From Chthonomonas calidirosea T49 (GTDB lineage: Bacteria > Armatimonadota > Chthonomonadetes > Chthonomonadales > Chthonomonadaceae): DNA of 64,000 nt. Below the pieces are notes generated by a model, which ran no database searches, was not told the origin of the DNA, and saw nothing but the letters and a program-made list of their open reading frames with translations. Made by a program: the position numbers and the translations under genes. Each line of letters begins with the position of its first letter. The stretch's first letter is position 1. Below, piece after piece: positions 24,266 through 35,198 of this stretch. The DNA is taken from contig NC_021487.1 in assembly GCF_000427095.1 (NCBI RefSeq), positions 2,563,325 through 2,627,324 on the forward strand, written 5' to 3'.

Positions 24266-24526
24266 GGAGAGTCCTTAGCGTGCTCTCCGCCCTCATCCCT
24301 CCCATTGGGGAGCGGGACGCCGTTGCAGATAGCAGGCTCCTCGCTAAACAATGCGCCCCCATTCAAGGCGATCCTGTTGGTGGTGCTTACCAAATATTTT
24401 GAACATTTCTCCTATCGCTTGCGTCTCTATACTCGGAACGGCCACGAGAGACCAAAACTAAAGAGGATGACCGTTTCAAAAAGCGAAAATCCAGACATTG
24501 AAAGTGTAAGGAGGAAATCTCAACAA

Positions 24527-24835
24527 ATGATCTCTACCCAAAAGACTCGAATGCTGCTTGCAGGGGCAGGTTTTGTGAGCCTGCTAGGGCTTGGGGCGTT
24601 CGTTCAAAACTCTTTCGCCCAGAGCCAACCGCCGGCTCACCGACCTAACCATCGCCCAATGGCTCGAACCGAGAAGCACCCCGAGATTCGCCATGCGCTC
24701 TTTGCGCTCAATCGCGCCAAGATGTTCCTGTCGAAAGCGCAGCATGACTTCGGTGGCCATCGCGAGAAGGCACTTGACCTTACTCAGCAGGCCATAAGAG
24801 AGTGCCAACTCGCCCTGCAGTACGACAAACACTAA
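24527..24835 (+). CDS. Small secreted helical protein, function unknown
   Basis: 102 residues from MISTQKTRM, placed by GGAGGAAATC upstream; the open frame continues upstream to 24305 but without a ribosome site. A signal peptide (LLAGAGFVSLLGLGAFVQNSFA, cut after Ala) is followed by a Pro/His-rich linker (PPAHRPNHRP) and a two-helix segment IRHALFALNRAKMFLSKA... with ALDLTQQAIRECQLAL. No family recognised. A hairpin terminator follows. It may be a periplasmic helical protein, as the helices are amphipathic. Confidence 0.6.
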   Translation: MISTQKTRMLLAGAGFVSLLGLGAFVQNSFAQSQPPAHRPNHRPMARTEKHPEIRHALFALNRAKMFLSKAQHDFGGHREKALDLTQQAIRECQLALQYDKH

Positions 24836-24862
24836 TCCGGAATAGCCTCTAAGGCCCTCAGC

Positions 24863-24892
24863 GCCCCTGTAGAAAATGCTTTCTGCAGGGGC
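24863..24892 (+). terminator. Hairpin after the small secreted protein
   Basis: A 13-bp stem (GCCCCTGTAGAAA with TTTCTGCAGGGGC, one G-T wobble) with a 4-base loop. The downstream tract is only weakly T-rich. It lies 28 bases after the stop at 24835. Confidence 0.6.
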
Positions 24893-25111
24893 GTCTGCTC
24901 GCACTTTTCACCCCTTATCTCCCGTCTATCTTTTTGGAAACGTAACACTAGGCACGACCATCGGCTCACGTTTCCTCTTCGGTTTCGTTAAACCACACTA
25001 AGCCTGTAGGGAAACAGGCATCCCAAGCAAGGAAGCGATCGGTAAAGTGGTGATTGTTTTCGTCTATTTGCTGTCATCGAAATTAATTCGGAAAGGGCCA
25101 GAGTGTAAGGT

Positions 25112-25750
25112 ATGTGGTTAGACAGGGCGATAAGCTGGACGAGGTGCATCCTCACTAGCATTTTTGGGGTCGGCTTTTGCTATCTACTGTTCAGTGTACA
25201 GGCTGCCCGCGCTGATCTCATTTTCGACTCGAATACGCCTCATAAGGAGATTTGGCAGCAGGTCTACGATTCGCTTCCAAGCGCTTTAAAGACTCAAAAA
25301 GCGGTGGTGGTAGAGGTGGTATCAGCCAAGACAATGCAGCAACTGTTTGAGAAGACGATGGGGCAGCCCTGTTCGGATGTGGTAGACGGTTGTTACTATT
25401 CGGGAGGGGATCGTATTGATGCCGATGCCACAATCCTGCTCCTAGATACCCTTCAGGGCGATCGAGCACGCATGGTTTTCGCCCACGAGTACGGCCATTT
25501 CGTTTGGGATCAGCTTCTTACTTCGGCGGAGCGCGACGCTTACAAGGCCGTGTGGCAGCGGCAGCTTCGGAAGCACTGTTTAGTAAGCACCTATGCCTCG
25601 ACCTCGGTGGAGGAGGGTTTTGCCGAGGCTTTTTCGGCGTATGTATGTGCACGTCAAAAACTCGATACCTGCGACGTGCTTTCCGAGAAGTTCCTCAACA
25701 AGCTGGTTTCACGAAGAACCGATCCATCACAAGTGGCTACCTCCTCTTAG
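25112..25750 (+). CDS. Secreted zinc metalloprotease-like protein (HEYGH)
   Basis: 212 residues. An N-terminal membrane segment or signal (CILTSIFGVGFCYLLFSVQAA, ending ARA) exports it. The catalytic helix is RMVFAHEYGHFVW, with the H-E-x-x-H zinc motif, and the expected third ligand glutamate is in SVEEGFAEAFSAYV, 45 residues on, a gluzincin-like pattern. Cysteines in GQPCSDVVDGCYY and later could form disulphides. I cannot assign a peptidase family. A start at ATG 25112 is preceded by GTAAGG. No neighbour gives a function; the protein could equally be a non-peptidase of the same fold. Confidence 0.65.
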   Translation: MWLDRAISWTRCILTSIFGVGFCYLLFSVQAARADLIFDSNTPHKEIWQQVYDSLPSALKTQKAVVVEVVSAKTMQQLFEKTMGQPCSDVVDGCYYSGGDRIDADATILLLDTLQGDRARMVFAHEYGHFVWDQLLTSAERDAYKAVWQRQLRKHCLVSTYASTSVEEGFAEAFSAYVCARQKLDTCDVLSEKFLNKLVSRRTDPSQVATSS

Positions 25751-25868
25751 CCTAAGTTTTGGCTAGTTACTTTGTCCTGCTGTTAAGTAGGTACATCTTG
25801 TCGGGTAGAACGCCTGCGAATTACTGTATAATACACAGAAGACTTCCCCATAGAGGCGATGGCAGGCG

Positions 25869-28160
25869 ATGGATGAAACCGTAAAACCGGCAGAACCCCC
25901 TTTTTCACAACCCGATGCGAACTCGGAGGCCCAACAGGCTACGCAGGAACGACTGCTGCAAGGGCTGAACCCCGTTCAACGTGAGGCTGTTTTGCACGCT
26001 GAGGGGCCTCTGCTGCTCTTTGCCGGAGCGGGCAGCGGTAAAACGCGTGTCCTGACCCACCGTATCGCCTATCTTACCGCTGTGCGTAGGGTGCCGCCTC
26101 AGCGCATTCTGGCCGTTACCTTTACCAATAAAGCTGCGAAAGAGATGAAAGAGCGCCTCGATCACCTCGTGGGAGGAAAGGTGGGCAAGAAGCTATGGGT
26201 GGGCACTTTCCATGCCATCTGTGCACGCCTCCTGCGCGAGTTTGCCCCAGAGGCCGGCCTCTCTCACGAGTTCGTGGTCTACGACGATAGCGACCAAGTG
26301 AGCCTGGTAAAGGAGTGTCTGCGCGCTATCAACCTTGATGAAAGTAAGTTTCCACCGCGTACGATGCTCGACCGGATCAGTCGAGCAAAAGAAAGTCTGA
26401 TTCCGCCGGAAGAGTGGGATAAACACTATTCGGGCTATCTTGAGGAGATCGCTGGGCGCATCTATAGGCTCTATCAACAGAAACTGCGCCAAAATAACGC
26501 CCTCGATTTTGATGATCTGTTAACCGAAACAGTCCGTTTGCTTCAAAACAATACGGGCGTGCTTCAGCATCTACAAGACCGTTGGCGCTATCTCCTGGTG
26601 GACGAGTACCAGGATGTTAACCTCGTTCAGTATCTGCTCTTAAAGCTGCTGGCACAGAAGCACCGAAACCTTTGTGTGGTGGGCGACGATGATCAGTCCA
26701 TCTATAGCTGGCGCGGAGCCGATGTGAACCTGATCCTGCGCTTTGAGAAGGACTACCCAGACGCGAAGGTGCTGAAGCTAGAGCAGAACTATCGCTCTAC
26801 ACGCCGTATCCTTGATGCGGCCTATGCGGTTGTAAGCAACAACAAGGGGCGCAAAGAGAAGCGGCTATGGACGGAAAACCCTGAAGGGCCGCCGCTCACG
26901 AAATACGAGGCGGCCACCGAGCGCCTGGAAGCGGAGTGGGTGGTGAATACCATCACCATGCAGGTGCAAAGCGGAAAAAGAAAGTGGTCGGATTTTGCGG
27001 TGCTCTATCGCACCAATGCCCAATCGCGTGTATTAGAGGAGATGCTACGGGCTTGGGCGGTACCCTATCGCATCGTGGGTGGACTGCGCTTTTACGACCG
27101 CAAAGAGATCAAAGATGCCCTCGCCTATCTTCGCGTTGTCCATAACCCCAACGACAGCGTAAGCTTGAAGCGGATCATCAATGTGCCCGCACGCGGCATC
27201 GGAAATACAACGCTAGCAAAACTAGAGGCGGAGACCCTTCTTGCCGGTTCTAGCCTATGGGAAGTTCTAGGAAATGAGCAGGTGCTCACTGAGTTCAACA
27301 CACGTACCCGCAAGAATCTCTCTGAGTTTCGAGAGCTTATTCTAGGGCTACGGGCATTACGCGACACGCTGAGCGTACACGACCTACTTAAAACGACGCT
27401 GGAACGTTCTGGCTATCTGCAGGCGCTCCATGAGGAGAACTCGTTGGAGGCTCAGGGACGGCTGGAAAACCTGGCGGAGCTTTTGCAGGCGGCTGTCGAG
27501 TTTGAAGCCACCACCGAATCGCCCACTCTTGCCGCTTTCTTGGAGAGCACGGCACTTGTCTCCGATATAGACAGTTTGGAGGAGGGGGTGCCTGCTGTAA
27601 CCCTCATGACCCTGCATGCGGCAAAAGGGCTTGAGTTTCCAGTGGTCTTCCTTACCGGTTTGGAGGAGGGCGTCTTTCCTCATATGCGCTCGTTAGAAAA
27701 GAGCGAGCAGCTTGAGGAGGAGCGTCGTCTCTGTTACGTGGGCATAACACGGGCGAAAGAGGAGTTGTATCTAAGTTGTGCTCGCCAACGTTCCCAGTTT
27801 CTGGGCACCGCCTATAACCCGCCATCGCGTTTCTTAAAGGAGATTCCCGAAACGCTTTTTGCCTTCAACAAAAAGCCATGCAGCCGTTCCTCGCTCTCCA
27901 CGTTTGACCCCGATCGAGAGGCGGGAGGCATGCCTAGCCGTCTTTGGCAGGAGGGGCCGCGCCCTCCAAGTGAGGCCGTACGACAGCAAGGAGAGGCTTT
28001 CTACCGAGCGGGACAGCGAGTGCGGCATCCCCAGTTCGGTGAAGGAGTCGTGCTACGGGTGAGCGGAGAGGGCGACGATGCCATCATCGAGATCGCGTTT
28101 CCCAACGTGGGTCCGCGCAGGTTGATGCTTTCCTATGCAAAGCTAGAAAGGGTTCGTTGA
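25869..28160 (+). CDS. pcrA: ATP-dependent DNA helicase PcrA/UvrD
   Basis: 763 residues, a superfamily 1A 3'-5' helicase. Motifs in order: Q-motif LNPVQREAVLHAEG, motif I LLFAGAGSGKTRVLTHR, motif Ia AVTFTNKAAKEMKERL, motif II LLVDEYQDVN, motif III GDDDQSIYSWRGA, motif IV QNYRSTRRIL, motif V TLMTLHAAKGLEFPVVF and motif VI ERRLCYVGITRAKEEL. The C-terminus (FGEGVVLRVSG...) is the PcrA Tudor-like tail that binds RNA polymerase. A TATAAT lies at 25827-25832, giving a short leader. The gene ends in overlap with the mbfA-like gene's TTG codon. Confidence 0.96.
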   Translation: MDETVKPAEPPFSQPDANSEAQQATQERLLQGLNPVQREAVLHAEGPLLLFAGAGSGKTRVLTHRIAYLTAVRRVPPQRILAVTFTNKAAKEMKERLDHLVGGKVGKKLWVGTFHAICARLLREFAPEAGLSHEFVVYDDSDQVSLVKECLRAINLDESKFPPRTMLDRISRAKESLIPPEEWDKHYSGYLEEIAGRIYRLYQQKLRQNNALDFDDLLTETVRLLQNNTGVLQHLQDRWRYLLVDEYQDVNLVQYLLLKLLAQKHRNLCVVGDDDQSIYSWRGADVNLILRFEKDYPDAKVLKLEQNYRSTRRILDAAYAVVSNNKGRKEKRLWTENPEGPPLTKYEAATERLEAEWVVNTITMQVQSGKRKWSDFAVLYRTNAQSRVLEEMLRAWAVPYRIVGGLRFYDRKEIKDALAYLRVVHNPNDSVSLKRIINVPARGIGNTTLAKLEAETLLAGSSLWEVLGNEQVLTEFNTRTRKNLSEFRELILGLRALRDTLSVHDLLKTTLERSGYLQALHEENSLEAQGRLENLAELLQAAVEFEATTESPTLAAFLESTALVSDIDSLEEGVPAVTLMTLHAAKGLEFPVVFLTGLEEGVFPHMRSLEKSEQLEEERRLCYVGITRAKEELYLSCARQRSQFLGTAYNPPSRFLKEIPETLFAFNKKPCSRSSLSTFDPDREAGGMPSRLWQEGPRPPSEAVRQQGEAFYRAGQRVRHPQFGEGVVLRVSGEGDDAIIEIAFPNVGPRRLMLSYAKLERVR

Positions 28161-28162
28161 CG

Positions 28163-29305
28163 ATGGCCGGCAAGGAAAAGGTAATTACGGCGTTACGGGC
28201 AGCCTGGCAACGCGAGATAGAGGCTGCCCGCCTCTATCGCCTGCTTGCCGAACAGCTGCAAGACGAGCGGCGTGGGCAGCTGCTTCTGCGCCTCGCCCGC
28301 GCGGAGGAGGAGCATGCGCAGCGCTTTGCCGACCGTATTCTTGCCTTGGGCGGTGTCCCCCCTTCCGAAAGCTTGGAGCCGACGTCGGCCCAGCGCTTTC
28401 TTGTGCAGACTTTGGGAGTGGAGGCGACGCTGCGTCGCATTGAGGCTGAAGAGCAGCGCAATGCACGGCTTTTTGCTCACCACGCGCAGGCCCTTCAGGA
28501 GGATGCCGAATCGCACGCCCTTTTTCGGCAAATAGAGGATGAAGAGGAGCAGCACACCCTGCTTCTCCAACAGCTCAAAACGCGTGAAGAGCCACGCACT
28601 CGGCTCGAGGCCATTCTCAAAGGGGAGCGCTGGCATGCGACTACAGGGAGTTGGATAGGCGATGCTATCTACGGATTGAACGACGGGCTAGGTGCCGTAT
28701 TTGGGGTGGTGAGCGGAATGGCGGGCGCGGCCGGAGGTGGGCGTGTCGTACTAGTGGCTGGTCTTATCGCTATGCTAGCCTCCGCCCTTTCGATGGGAGC
28801 CAGTGCCTTTATGGCGGCCAAATCGGAGCGGGAGGTCTACCAGGCGGAGATGGGGCGGGAGAAGCAGGAGATCGAGCAGTCGCCAGAGCATGAGAAAGAG
28901 GAGCTGGCGCTTATCTATCAACTGAAGGGCTTCTCCGAGCAAGAGGCCGTTGCCATGACCGAGCGGCTAGCTGCCCAGCCGGAGCAGTTTTTGAAAACGA
29001 TGGCGCAAGAGGAGTTGGGGCTGAGTGAGGCGCGCTTTCCAAACCCCTTCGTTGCAGCTCTAACGGCCACCGCCTCCACGGCTATCGGAGGCTTTATTCC
29101 GGTTATTCCTTTTCTGTTTACCCATGGTAATGCGGCAGTGCTTTGGGCAGCTGTCATCGGCATGGCGGCTCACTTCGCCGTAGGTGCGGCCAAAAGCATG
29201 GTGACGGCGCGCTCGTGGTGGAAAAGCGGCTTGGAGATGACCCTCATCGCCGTTCTCTGCGGCGTTACAACCTATGCGCTCGGTCGCCTGTTTCATATTG
29301 GGTAG
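28163..29305 (+). CDS. Ferritin-like / VIT1-type iron transporter fusion (MbfA-like)
   Basis: About 380 residues. Residues 1-140 form a ferritin-like/rubrerythrin di-iron domain: AAWQREIEAARLYRLLAEQ, ARAEEEHAQRFADRI and RQIEDEEEQHTLLLQQ, with the Glu and Glu-x-x-His ligands. Residues about 160-382 are a VIT1/CCC1 domain with GLNDGLGAVFGVVSGMAG, a cytoplasmic Glu-rich loop and three more membrane segments. This fusion corresponds to MbfA of alpha-proteobacteria, which exports iron and protects against peroxide and iron stress. A TTG at 28157 could also start it. It overlaps the pcrA 3' end and is probably translated from the same mRNA. Confidence 0.88.
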   Translation: MAGKEKVITALRAAWQREIEAARLYRLLAEQLQDERRGQLLLRLARAEEEHAQRFADRILALGGVPPSESLEPTSAQRFLVQTLGVEATLRRIEAEEQRNARLFAHHAQALQEDAESHALFRQIEDEEEQHTLLLQQLKTREEPRTRLEAILKGERWHATTGSWIGDAIYGLNDGLGAVFGVVSGMAGAAGGGRVVLVAGLIAMLASALSMGASAFMAAKSEREVYQAEMGREKQEIEQSPEHEKEELALIYQLKGFSEQEAVAMTERLAAQPEQFLKTMAQEELGLSEARFPNPFVAALTATASTAIGGFIPVIPFLFTHGNAAVLWAAVIGMAAHFAVGAAKSMVTARSWWKSGLEMTLIAVLCGVTTYALGRLFHIG

Positions 29306-29376
29306 AACGACGCAATTTGAACCTATCCACAGCTTTATAGGAACTCAAGGAATTCGATGGAGGCGCGCAGCAGCTC

Positions 29377-29724
29377 CTAAGGCGCACCTGAATTGGAGGG
29401 GAGGCGGAGCGTATACTCGTTTGGGCGGAGGTAGCCAAGTTCGCGTGCGGCTCGCTCGATGCCGGCAGGAGTCTGTAGTGCCTGAAGTTCCAACTCGCGC
29501 CGTTGATTTTGTAGGCGCAGCGTTTGCAGCTGTTGATAGAGCTTCTCATTGGCCTCATGCCACTGTTTTGCGGACGAGTAGGGTGCCGATGCCATTAGTC
29601 CGAGCCAGGTGCAGAGGACGCAAAAAAGGAGCAGCATCAGGGCTGGCAGCAGCTTTCCTGCTTTTACCTGCGGGGAGGCATTCTTTTGAACCAGATTTGA
29701 CGATACACACTCTCTCGTTGGCAC
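29377..29724 (-). CDS. FtsB/DivIC-family septum formation protein
   Basis: 115 residues, GTG start. One membrane helix (residues about 27-45, LLPALMLLLFCVLCTWLGL) is followed by a coiled coil (QWHEANEKLYQQLQTLRLQNQRRELELQAL) and the conserved end AARELGYLRPNEYTLRLP of the FtsB/DivIC family. These form a trimeric complex with FtsL and FtsQ in cell division. It follows enolase and a small unknown gene; enolase next to ftsB/divIC is a recurring bacterial arrangement. Gap to the preceding gene is 2 bases, so they are coupled. A Pro/Asn-rich N-terminus is unusual. Confidence 0.85.
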   Translation of the reverse strand: MPTRECVSSNLVQKNASPQVKAGKLLPALMLLLFCVLCTWLGLMASAPYSSAKQWHEANEKLYQQLQTLRLQNQRRELELQALQTPAGIERAARELGYLRPNEYTLRLPSNSGAP

Positions 29725-29726
29725 TC

Positions 29727-30026
29727 TTAGGAGCGCTCTCCATCGCCGTTTTCTAATAGAGGCGGGAAGCCTTCAAGGCTTCCCGATTCCTCTGCCATGC
29801 CGATCAGGAGGGCACGAATCATCGGATCGGATCGGACACGTTGCTGCATCTGCGCACGTAGGTTCGGATCTAGAGTTTCAAGCGCATTGTTTGCCTCGGC
29901 CTCCTGCAGCCTAAGAGCGTGTTGTTGCATCTCGTGCCAGTATGCCTCAAACAGCTCAAAGGGCATCGGTTCACGCCCAAGCCGTTCACAGCCAATGCAG
30001 TACCAGCGATACTCTTGATCTAACAT
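29727..30026 (-). CDS. Conserved-looking small protein, function unknown
   Basis: 99 residues starting MLDQEYRWYCIGCERLGREP. A CIGC pair, then a helical stretch (FELFEAYWHEMQQHALRLQEAEANNALE) and an acidic end. No membrane segment. Only one Cys pair is present, so a zinc ribbon would need more ligands. It is flanked by eno (56 bases upstream) and the ftsB-like gene (2 bases downstream), which suggests a small division or translation accessory, but nothing in the sequence proves that. Ribosome site weak (AAGAGCAAG). Confidence 0.55.
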   Translation of the reverse strand: MLDQEYRWYCIGCERLGREPMPFELFEAYWHEMQQHALRLQEAEANNALETLDPNLRAQMQQRVRSDPMIRALLIGMAEESGSLEGFPPLLENGDGERS

Positions 30027-30081
30027 TTCTTGCTCTTGGAAGGAGAAGGAGATATCGCCCTCCCCTTCCGTCTTATCGAGA

Positions 30082-31449
<1,368 letters not shown>

Positions 31450-31514
31450 CATTCACTTGTAGGGACTTAAGTTTTTTGTGTTCTTACGCGTTTTATCGCT
31501 GTGCTGGCATTTGC

Positions 31515-33125
31515 CTACATTCTAAAAACACCAAAGCGAGTGGGTGGAATGGGGGCGTAACGCGCTGCAGCTAGCCCCAATCCTACAGCGACCCGGGTGT
31601 GTATTGGGTCAAGAATGCCATCGTCCCAGAGGCGAGCCGTGCTATAGTAGGGGTTTCCCTCGCGCTCGTAGGATTCGAGAATGGGGCGTTTGAAGGCCTC
31701 AGCCTCCTCTTCCGGCATCGTCTGCCCGCGTGCGGCAAGTTGGTCTTTTTTGATCTGAAGCAGCACGTCGGCCGCCTGTTGGCCGCCCATCACCGAGATG
31801 CGGGCGTTTGGCCACATCCATAGCAGGCGAGGGCTGTAGGCGCGTCCGCACATGCCGTAGTTGCCAGCTCCAAACGAGCCACCGATGATCACGGTGAACA
31901 TGGGCACCTGTGCACAGGCCACCGCCATCACCATCTTCGCGCCATGGCGGGCAATGCCCTCCTGCTCATAACGTTTTCCCACCATGAACCCCGTTATATT
32001 TTGAAGAAAGACCAGGGGAATGCGCCGTTGGCAGCAGAGTTCGATGAAGTGCGTGGCCTTCTGAGCGCTTTCGGAAAAGAGCACGCCGTTATTGGCGATG
32101 ATCCCCACTAAAAACCCCATCCAACGGGCGAAGCCGCAGACGATGGTCGGGCCAAAACGCGGCTTGAACTCGTGAAAGCGGCTTCCATCTACAATTCGGG
32201 CGATGACTTCCCGAATCTCGAAGGGCTGGCGAATGTCTCTGGGCACGATGCCGTAAAGCTCCTGCGGGTCGTAATAAGGCTCTTCAGGGGATGTGTAGTC
32301 TAGCACAGGGGTTTGCGGAGCCGGCAGTCCCTCCACAATCTCCCTTACGATGCGAAGGGCATCGGCGTCGTTTTCGGCGAGGTAGTCGGCCACACCGCTT
32401 AAGCGCGTGTGCACATCGGCACCGCCAAGCTCCTCGGCATCTACCACCTCGCCAGTAGCTGCACGTACCAAAGGGGGGCCGCCCAGAAAGATGGTTCCGG
32501 TGCCTCGTACGATGACCGCCTGGTCGGCCATTGCGGGCACATAAGCCCCGCCCGCCGTGCAACTGCCCATAACGGCGGCGATCTGGGGAATGCCCATCGC
32601 CGACATCTGCGCCTGATTGTAGAAGATACGTCCAAAATGGTTGCGGTCGGGAAACACCTCGGCCTGAAGCGGAAGGAAGGCCCCACCAGAATCGACGAGG
32701 TAGATGCACGGCAGGTGGTTTTCGCGCGCGATCTCTTGGGCGCGAAGGTGCTTCTTTACCGTAATAGGGAAGTAGGTGCCTCCTTTCACGGTGGCATCGT
32801 TGGCCACTATCACGCACTCGCGCCCACTTACCAGACCGATTCCGGTTACGATCCCTGCGGAGGGTGCCTCTCCGTCGTACATCTCCCAAGCGGCCAACGG
32901 GCTGAGCTCGAGAAAGGGTGTGTTTGGGTCGAGTAGCGCTTCAATGCGCTCGCGAGCCGTCATTTTGCCTCGTGCGCGATGCTTGGCCACCGCCTCCGGT
33001 CCACCACCCTGTTTTACTCGCTCCAACGCCTCCCTCAGTTGAGCCACAAGGGCCAGGTTGTGGGCTCGATTCTCCTGAAATTCCGCGCTTTGTGCCTGAA
33101 CCTGTGTTGATAACCGTTGCACCAA
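31515..33125 (-). CDS. Acyl-CoA carboxylase, carboxyltransferase (beta) subunit
   Basis: 536 residues. Crotonase-like double fold of biotin-dependent carboxyltransferases: [13 protein letters not shown] near the N-terminus, [89 protein letters not shown] and [20 protein letters not shown]. The last and QNITGFMVG are closest to methylcrotonyl-CoA carboxylase (leucine breakdown), although propionyl- or geranyl-CoA enzymes are alternatives. No alpha subunit is adjacent. The start is either TTG at 33125 or GTG at 33122, both served by AGGAGG. Divergent from comEA. Confidence 0.9.
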   Translation of the reverse strand: MVQRLSTQVQAQSAEFQENRAHNLALVAQLREALERVKQGGGPEAVAKHRARGKMTARERIEALLDPNTPFLELSPLAAWEMYDGEAPSAGIVTGIGLVSGRECVIVANDATVKGGTYFPITVKKHLRAQEIARENHLPCIYLVDSGGAFLPLQAEVFPDRNHFGRIFYNQAQMSAMGIPQIAAVMGSCTAGGAYVPAMADQAVIVRGTGTIFLGGPPLVRAATGEVVDAEELGGADVHTRLSGVADYLAENDADALRIVREIVEGLPAPQTPVLDYTSPEEPYYDPQELYGIVPRDIRQPFEIREVIARIVDGSRFHEFKPRFGPTIVCGFARWMGFLVGIIANNGVLFSESAQKATHFIELCCQRRIPLVFLQNITGFMVGKRYEQEGIARHGAKMVMAVACAQVPMFTVIIGGSFGAGNYGMCGRAYSPRLLWMWPNARISVMGGQQAADVLLQIKKDQLAARGQTMPEEEAEAFKRPILESYEREGNPYYSTARLWDDGILDPIHTRVAVGLGLAAARYAPIPPTRFGVFRM

Positions 33126-33180
33126 TTGTCCCTCCTCGCCTCCCTCATTTCGCCGTGAACAACGCTCTCTCCTGCTCTTT

Positions 33181-33189
33181 TGCTATAAT
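33181..33189 (+). promoter_or_regulatory. Extended -10 promoter for comEA
   Basis: TGCTATAAT (33181-33189) is a perfect extended -10 hexamer with no clear -35. The predicted start at about 33196 leaves a leader of roughly 14 bases containing the GAGGAGAAGG ribosome site before the GTG at 33210. Confidence 0.75.
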
Positions 33190-33209
33190 GATGACTGAGG
33201 AGAAGGACG

Positions 33210-33917
33210 GTGGAAACGATAACGCGACGGCAATGGATAGGGATCGGGCTGTTATTGGCCATGCTGGCTTTTGGCGTAGCGTGGTTTTCGGTGCGCGAGC
33301 TGCACCCGGAAGCCAATCGCTTATCGATACAAGGCATGCCGAGCCGGGTCGGCTCTTCGCCCACACCGTCCACCGAAAACCCTTTAGGAGCGCCAACGGC
33401 CTCTCCCGGCCGCATTGCGGTCCATGTGGCCGGAGCGGTGAAGCATCCTGGAGTCTACTATCTGCCGATAGGCGCCCGCAACCTAGATGCACTTAAGGCC
33501 GCCGGAGGGCCGACGGCGCAAGCGAACACGGATGCTGTAAACCTGGCGGCCTACGCTCAGGATGCCTCTCAGCTCTATATTCCCACGAAGGCCGCGCTCG
33601 GCACCGGCACGTCTTTCGATGCAAACGCGCAAGGGGCCAGTGAAACGGTCTCGAATGAGACTGGAGGCCATTCTCATGGCCATCGCGGTGGTAGGGCAAA
33701 TAAGCTAAGGTCGCCTTCAGAGGGACAGGTGGGCCTTAATACGGCCGATGCGGAGGAGCTAGAGCGCGTGCCGGGCATTGGTCCGTCGCTCGCGGCCCGC
33801 ATCCTCGCTTTTCGGCAGCAAAACGGCCCCTTTCAACGACTGGAAGATCTCATGCAGGTTTCGGGCATTGGCCCCAAAAAGTTCGCCAAAATGCGCCCTT
33901 TTCTACGTCTGCATTGA
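33210..33917 (+). CDS. comEA: ComEA-like DNA uptake protein
   Basis: 235 residues, GTG start. An N-terminal membrane anchor (IGIGLLLAMLAFGVAWF), then an SLBB-like beta-grasp domain (residues about 70-125: IAVHVAGAVKHPGVYYLP, DALKAAGGPTAQA), a polar linker, and a C-terminal helix-hairpin-helix domain LNTADAEELERVPGIGPSLA and QVSGIGPKKFAKMRPF. This is the architecture of the competence protein that binds double-stranded DNA at the membrane. The 3' end overlaps the convergent oxidoreductase gene by 15 bases. No other com gene is nearby. Confidence 0.93.
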   Translation: METITRRQWIGIGLLLAMLAFGVAWFSVRELHPEANRLSIQGMPSRVGSSPTPSTENPLGAPTASPGRIAVHVAGAVKHPGVYYLPIGARNLDALKAAGGPTAQANTDAVNLAAYAQDASQLYIPTKAALGTGTSFDANAQGASETVSNETGGHSHGHRGGRANKLRSPSEGQVGLNTADAEELERVPGIGPSLAARILAFRQQNGPFQRLEDLMQVSGIGPKKFAKMRPFLRLH

Positions 33918-34985
33918 GGGCGTCGTCTCGGCTTGATAGATAGAACGCACCTCCACAACGCTCCCTGTGTCGGCAGCCTGCATGGCGGCGAAGGTGAGGG
34001 CAAGGGTGTTCAGGTTATCGCGGCCGCTCGTCTCCGGTTCCACCCCCGCCTCAATGCAGGCGCGCCAATGGTAGAGGTCATAATGGTGTCCGGCAGCCCC
34101 GATCGGCGGCGCCCAAATGGGCTCTCCCCAAAGCTCCGGCAAGGGAGTAAAGAAGTGCTGTTCGGTGTATTGAGATAGGTCGGCATTTTGGCGGAAGAGC
34201 CGAATCGGGCCCCAGTCGTCTCTTGGGTTCCAAACGATGGAGCCGCGCGAACCGGTGAAAGTCCAGCGGCCATTCCAACCCGTATCACATCCCGGAGAGG
34301 CAAAGGAGCCGGAATAGTTCACGCGGACACCGTTCTCGAACTCGATCCACACAAAAGCGCACATATCTCCTCGGGTATTGCTCACGGGCGGGTTCCAGGT
34401 CATGGCCTGCACGCGCACAGCGTTACAGCCCAGGAAGTAGCGCATGAGGTCGAAATGGTGAATGGCCATGTCGAGCAGGAAGGGATGGCGCATGGTTTGG
34501 CGCCAACCGAAAAGCAGTCCCTGAATCTGGAACTCCACCACAAGATGGTCAAGTTGTCCGATATGCCCCTCTACAAGAAGGTTGCGGATGCAACGCGGCT
34601 GATCGTAGTAGCGGTACTGCTGGGTCACCATCAGCACACGATGGCACTCGTCTGCCACTCGAACCATATCCTGTGCAGCGGCCATCGAATCGGCCAGAGG
34701 CTTTTCGCACAGCACATGCAGCCCAGCTCGAAGGGCTGTTGTGGTTGTGGCGTGGTGGCACGGAGCCGGGGTGCAGTCAATAAAGCCGTCGGCCTCTACC
34801 TTTGACAGAGCTTCCTCCACTGTTGTGAACTGCCGTTCTGGTGGCACGCCGGCGATCTCACCGGCGGCGCGCAGGGCGCCCAAATTGGTATCTACAAGGG
34901 CCACATGCTCGAAGCCCTCGCACTCTCGCGCGGTATATATCCATGAACTACCGAAGCCGCCCACTCCGGCTTGTATCAATCGCAT
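33903..34985 (-). CDS. Gfo/Idh/MocA-family oxidoreductase
   Basis: 360 residues beginning MRLIQAGVGGFGSSWIYTA (Rossmann G-x-G-x-x-G). LHVLCEKPLADSMAAAQDMV carries the catalytic EKP Lys. The C-domain has HPFLLDMAIHHFDLMRYFLG, with the active-site D-x-x-x-H. A sugar-type dehydrogenase of unknown substrate. It is the promoter-side gene of a block with a glycosidase, a dioxygenase and an L-fucose isomerase, all on the same strand but in at least two transcripts. A 10-base palindrome AATACGTATT lies 91 bases upstream at 35076-35085 and may be an operator. Confidence 0.9.
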   Translation of the reverse strand: MRLIQAGVGGFGSSWIYTARECEGFEHVALVDTNLGALRAAGEIAGVPPERQFTTVEEALSKVEADGFIDCTPAPCHHATTTTALRAGLHVLCEKPLADSMAAAQDMVRVADECHRVLMVTQQYRYYDQPRCIRNLLVEGHIGQLDHLVVEFQIQGLLFGWRQTMRHPFLLDMAIHHFDLMRYFLGCNAVRVQAMTWNPPVSNTRGDMCAFVWIEFENGVRVNYSGSFASPGCDTGWNGRWTFTGSRGSIVWNPRDDWGPIRLFRQNADLSQYTEQHFFTPLPELWGEPIWAPPIGAAGHHYDLYHWRACIEAGVEPETSGRDNLNTLALTFAAMQAADTGSVVEVRSIYQAETTPSMQT

Positions 34986-35198
34986 GTTTGATTCCTTCCT
35001 AACATCCTAAAGACGATAGAAAGAGAGAAGCGTGAGACGCATGTGGCGCCCGCTCCTCTCGATAGCTTACTTAATAATACGTATTCACTGAGAAGGAAAT
35101 AAGCATTGCAGTTAAAGTTTACATCATCTCTTCGATAGCTTTCGACGGGATTCCTGCTTCTCATGAAAAAACCCATACTTTTAGCAGAATCGAAAAAT

